Source: Patescibacteria group bacterium
Lineage (GTDB): Bacteria; Patescibacteriota; UBA1384; XYA2-FULL-43-10; CAINNR01
Length of the DNA stretch: 7,922 nucleotides
Reading direction: 5' to 3'
Assembly (NCBI GenBank): GCA_028690755.1
Contig: JAQVAO010000024.1
Location: forward strand, 1 to 7,922
The notes below the pieces were generated by a model. It was given only the letters and a program-made list of their open reading frames with translations, searched no databases and had not been told where the DNA came from. Of this stretch, positions 5,997-7,922 are shown piece after piece. A program made the position numbers and the translations under genes. Within the stretch, counting starts at the first letter, position 1. Each line of letters starts with the position of its first letter.

Positions 5997-6599
5997 ATGA
6001 TCATTGATGCTTTAGCAAATTTTGTTACTTTGGTGATTTCACATCTCGGCTATCCGGGAGTCTTTTTGCTTATGGCGCTGGAGTCGGCTTGTATTCCTAT
6101 CCCTTCGGAATTCATCATGCCGTTCTCCGGCTTTCTTGTAGCGACTGGTGAGATGAATTTTTGGTTGGCAGTTTTAATGGGATCATTTGGAAACCTGGCA
6201 GGTTCTTGGTTTGCTTGGTGGGTTGGCCACAAGGGCGGGAGACCGTTAGTAGAAAAATATGGCAAATATATTTTGCTTTCTCATCATGATTTGGACGCAG
6301 CAGATAGATATTTTAATAAATATGGTCAAAATACAGTTCTTTTCACCAGGTTGATGCCGGTGATAAGAACTTTCATTTCATTACCGGCGGGAATCGCCAA
6401 AATGGATTTTAAAAAATTTTCAATTTATACTTTTATCGGTGTTGTTCCTTTCACCGCTGCATTAACCTACGCTGGAGTCAAATTACGAGAGAATTGGGAT
6501 GGGCTTCAACCCTATTTCCACAAATTTGATCTCGTTATTTTGTTGTTTCTGATTCTTGGAATAATTTGGTATATTTTTCGCCATATTAAAAGAAAATAA
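5997..6599 (+). CDS. DedA-family (SNARE-associated/VTT domain) membrane protein
   Basis: This 200-residue integral membrane protein belongs to the DedA family, whose characterised members move lipids between leaflets, including recycling of undecaprenyl phosphate for cell-wall synthesis and phospholipid scrambling; which lipid this one handles is unknown. Hydrophobic segments occur at about residues 5-30, 40-78, 143-161 and 177-195. Family signatures visible are E29 with PIPSE (34-38), the glycine-rich GSFGNLAGSWFAWWVG (62-77), and the re-entrant arginine motif FTRLMPVIR with R118 and R124, followed by ISLPAG (127-132). The C-terminus is basic (HIKRK), as expected for a cytoplasmic end. Length is typical of the family. 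The ATG has no Shine-Dalgarno site; an extended -10 box 9 bases upstream suggests a near-leaderless transcript. It converges on the Phd-like gene through a shared terminator. Confidence 0.95.
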   Translation: MIIDALANFVTLVISHLGYPGVFLLMALESACIPIPSEFIMPFSGFLVATGEMNFWLAVLMGSFGNLAGSWFAWWVGHKGGRPLVEKYGKYILLSHHDLDAADRYFNKYGQNTVLFTRLMPVIRTFISLPAGIAKMDFKKFSIYTFIGVVPFTAALTYAGVKLRENWDGLQPYFHKFDLVILLFLILGIIWYIFRHIKRK

Positions 6600-6608
6600 C
6601 TTCAATAC

Positions 6609-6643
6609 AAAAAAGAGCCGCAACACAGTATCGGCTCTTTTTT
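6609..6643. terminator. Bidirectional terminator between dedA and the Phd-like gene
   Basis: A 12-base perfect inverted repeat (AAAAAAGAGCCG / CGGCTCTTTTTT) encloses an 11-base loop. It has a T-tract on both strands, so it can end transcription of both convergent genes. Confidence 0.92.
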
Positions 6644-6649
6644 ATTTAC

Positions 6650-7090
6650 TTAAACAAACAGGTCTTCGTTTTTGTTGTTATCTGGGCTTGCAGGCGTTTC
6701 TGCATTGTCGCTTGGAGTGTTTAATGGCTGGCTGACAGTGTCACTGGGTGATTCAGCTACTGGTGGCACCTGAACTGGTTCAGCTGGTGGATTTTCACTT
6801 GGTACTTCAGTTTGTGGTGCTAAGGGCACTTCGGAGGCGGGATCCTTGGTTTTTACTTCCTCGACTACTGGTGTTTCGTCAGCTTTCTTTTCTACGATTG
6901 AGGTCAGTTCGTTGGTAGTTTTTCCGGTTAATTTTTCTAGGTGATTGACTCCAACAACTACGGCTGCTGGTTTACCATTTTTTGTTAGCACGTACACGTG
7001 ATCAGTGCCCTCAACCTCATCAACTATTTTGTTAAATGAGTCACGAGCCTCGGTTACCGGTAAAATCTTGTCGATGTCTACTTCTAACAC
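6650..7090 (-). CDS. Phd/YefM-type antitoxin-like protein with proline-rich tail
   Basis: Residues 8-55 match the Phd/YefM antitoxin fold: ILPVTEARDSFNKIVDEVEG (9-28), then VYVLTKNGKPAAVVVGVNHLEKL (32-54). In this family the N-terminal domain dimerises and binds DNA, usually repressing its own operon, while the C-terminal tail neutralises a toxin. Here residues 70-146 form an unusual long, acidic, Pro/Glu/Ser/Thr-rich and probably disordered tail with no toxin-binding helix I can identify. The total of 146 residues exceeds the usual 80-90. No toxin gene is adjacent: downstream is the convergent dedA, and upstream is the divergent TIM-barrel gene. A stand-alone regulator is therefore as likely as an antitoxin. 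The start is a GTG, supported by GGAGGG three bases before it. The promoter is a perfect consensus and should be strong unless repressed. The domain call is fairly sure; the role is inferred. Confidence 0.88.
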   Translation of the reverse strand: MLEVDIDKILPVTEARDSFNKIVDEVEGTDHVYVLTKNGKPAAVVVGVNHLEKLTGKTTNELTSIVEKKADETPVVEEVKTKDPASEVPLAPQTEVPSENPPAEPVQVPPVAESPSDTVSQPLNTPSDNAETPASPDNNKNEDLFV

Positions 7091-7093
7091 AAT

Positions 7094-7099
7094 CCCTCC
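7094..7099 (-). promoter_or_regulatory. Ribosome binding site deciding the GTG start of the Phd-like gene
   Basis: GGAGGG lies 3 bases before the GTG at 7090 (4 bases counting from GGAGG). No ATG in frame fits a Shine-Dalgarno site better. Confidence 0.8.
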
Positions 7100-7123
7100 A
7101 AAATTACTTATTTTTCTAATCCC

Positions 7124-7152
7124 ATTATAGCTAAATTGATCTCGTTTGTCAA
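7124..7152 (-). promoter_or_regulatory. Promoter of the Phd-like gene (full consensus)
   Basis: On the minus strand TTGACA (7147-7152), a 17-base spacer and TATAAT (7124-7129) match the sigma-70 consensus at all 12 positions. The predicted start near 7117 gives a leader of about 27 bases. Such a strong promoter in front of a Phd-type gene fits autorepression. Confidence 0.85.
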
Positions 7153-7154
7153 AT

Positions 7155-7173
7155 GCAAGGCGTTGATCCTTGC
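7155..7173. repeat. Inverted repeat between divergent promoters, candidate operator
   Basis: GCAAGG and CCTTGC form a perfect 6-base inverted repeat separated by 7 bases. It lies 2 bases beyond the Phd-like -35 box and 1 base before the opposite TTGACT box. GCGTTGA also occurs twice as a direct repeat (7160-7166 and 7172-7178), 12 bases apart. This position suits a shared operator, possibly bound by the Phd-like protein (inference). Confidence 0.5.
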
Positions 7174-7174
7174 G

Positions 7175-7203
7175 TTGACTTTATGTGCAAAAAATGTTAA
7201 TTT
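7175..7203 (+). promoter_or_regulatory. Candidate promoter of the TIM-barrel gene
   Basis: TTGACT (7175-7180), a 17-base spacer and TAATTT (7198-7203), with TGT before the -10, form a plausible promoter with a weak -10. A start near 7210 would give a leader of about 40 bases containing the AAGGAG site. Confidence 0.45.
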
Positions 7204-7236
7204 CCCATTGCGCAATATCACCGAAGCCACTGTGCC

Positions 7237-7242
7237 AAGGAG
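7237..7242 (+). promoter_or_regulatory. Ribosome binding site deciding the TTG start of the TIM-barrel gene
   Basis: AAGGAG lies 8 bases before the TTG at 7251, whereas the in-frame ATG at 7194 has no such site. This favours the TTG start. Confidence 0.65.
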
Positions 7243-7250
7243 TGATTTTC

Positions 7251-7922
7251 TTGAGGTTCCTTCCCGGTGTAACCACCTCTGGTGGAACTAACTGGAGGGC
7301 GCAGATCGAGGCAGCAATCAAGCTCGGCGTTGCTGAGGTTGCGCTGTTCCCGACCACGCTCGGACCAGATGAGCGTAGAGAACTGTACGATGTTCTGGAT
7401 CAGGTACGAGGCGACGTGGCTGTCGTAGCTGTCCACCTTCGAGACGACATGGAGCGCTGGGAGTACGATGTCTTCCAGCTATTGGGAGCGGAGGTCTTCA
7501 ACCTCCACGCGACTCCCAGGGCGCTGGAGTTCATCGAGAGCCAGCCAGAGATCGCCAAGACGATCTTCGTTGAGAACGGCTACTGTCTCGACGAGATCTA
7601 CTTCCAGATGGCCGATCTTTGTGGCGGAGTTTGTATCGATGTCGGGCACCTGGAAAGCTTCGGCTTTCGTCAGGAGAACGACAACTACGAACAGCTGATC
7701 AAGCTGTTGCCGAAACTCAGGGTCGGGATGACTCATGTCGGCGCAGTTTGTGACGAGATCCACGAAACCCCAACCGCCGATGGCACCGGAGTGGAATGGG
7801 CTTACGAGGAGCACTTCGTCAGCAAGTTCCAGGAGGAGCTGGAATACCTCTGGCGTCCGGAGATCCTCGCCGTCATCAGGCGCTGCCGCTATAACTGCGT
7901 CGAGCTCAACGACTCGATCGGA
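7251..7922 (+). CDS. TIM-barrel protein with endonuclease IV/xylose isomerase-like metal site, 3' end cut by window edge
   Basis: The open frame gives 224 codons and runs off the window. It begins MRFLPGVTTSGGTNW and shows repeated strand-helix units. Strand ends carry likely metal ligands in the order of the endonuclease IV/xylose isomerase-like barrel: H62 (AVHLRDD), H86 (FNLHAT), E108 (IFVENG), D130 and H133 (CIDVGH), H162 (MTHVGA) and E219 (CVELND). The ENxx and DxxH pairs resemble those of endonuclease IV. The specific substrate is unknown: DNA repair, sugar isomerisation or another reaction are all possible, and the DNA-binding loops of true endonuclease IV are not evident. The start is taken as TTG because of AAGGAG 8 bases upstream; an in-frame ATG at 7194 would add 19 residues but lacks a ribosome site and would overlap the likely promoter. 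The gene is GC-rich (34 of 60 bases at 7261-7320), unlike valS or dedA, hinting at transfer. It is divergent from the Phd-like gene. Confidence 0.8.
   Translation, partial: MRFLPGVTTSGGTNWRAQIEAAIKLGVAEVALFPTTLGPDERRELYDVLDQVRGDVAVVAVHLRDDMERWEYDVFQLLGAEVFNLHATPRALEFIESQPEIAKTIFVENGYCLDEIYFQMADLCGGVCIDVGHLESFGFRQENDNYEQLIKLLPKLRVGMTHVGAVCDEIHETPTADGTGVEWAYEEHFVSKFQEELEYLWRPEILAVIRRCRYNCVELNDSIG

Noticed and set aside
6650..7090. Complete toxin-antitoxin module
   Set aside because: No toxin-like gene lies next to the Phd-like gene on either side within the window.
7194..7250. ATG at 7194 as the start of the TIM-barrel protein
   Set aside because: It is in frame but lacks a ribosome site, overlaps the candidate -10 box, and the added 19 residues look unlike the rest; TTG at 7251 with AAGGAG is better supported.
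7479..7814. Antisense open frame of 111 codons, plus plus-strand and minus-strand frames nearby at 7468-7698 and 7218-7436
   Set aside because: These overlap the TIM-barrel gene, whose frame shows consistent motifs; long shadow frames are expected in GC-rich DNA.
1..7922. CRISPR array, tRNA, rRNA or insertion sequence
   Set aside because: No regularly spaced direct repeats, no recognisable cloverleaf or rRNA sequence, and no transposase frame were seen on reading both strands.

Overview
The window looks like a chromosomal segment from a small-genome bacterium of the Candidate Phyla Radiation (Patescibacteria) type. This is inferred, not proven, from several features: AT-rich housekeeping genes, a valyl-tRNA synthetase of only 720 residues that stops at the anticodon-binding domain, a DUF5667-like membrane protein, tight gene packing, and three genes whose promoters sit so close to the start codon that their mRNAs should be leaderless. 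Every identifiable stop codon is TAG or TAA. No rRNA, tRNA, CRISPR array or transposon was seen.

Layout. Bases 1-2960 (minus strand) hold a tight three-gene operon for envelope proteins. It reads, in order of transcription, an M23-family peptidase with an N-terminal anchor, a single-pass DUF5667-like protein, and an unrecognised acidic protein cut by the window edge. A 97-base divergent promoter region separates this operon from valS (3058-5220, plus). A second divergent pair follows: a GC-rich 121-residue gene resembling a degenerate response-regulator receiver (5265-5630, minus) and a 53-residue protein with ten cysteines that resembles a metallothionein (5774-5935, plus). After a strong terminator comes a DedA-family membrane protein (5997-6599, plus), which converges through a bidirectional terminator on a Phd/YefM-type antitoxin-like protein with a long proline-rich tail (6650-7090, minus). 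The window ends in a third divergent pair: opposite the Phd gene lies a GC-rich gene for a TIM-barrel protein with an endonuclease IV/xylose isomerase-like metal site (7251 to the edge, plus).

Two expression modes can be read from the sequence. The M23 operon, valS and dedA have an extended -10 box 7-9 bases before the start codon and no Shine-Dalgarno site. The receiver-like, cysteine-rich, Phd-like and TIM-barrel genes have TTGACA-type -35 boxes, real leaders and GGAGG-like ribosome sites. Two of this second group (receiver-like and TIM-barrel) are also much richer in GC than their surroundings. They may be an accessory, possibly transferred, gene layer inserted among AT-rich core genes. 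The most unusual single items are the cysteine-rich microprotein, the dual expression architecture, and the inverted repeat lying between the back-to-back promoters of the Phd-like and TIM-barrel genes.
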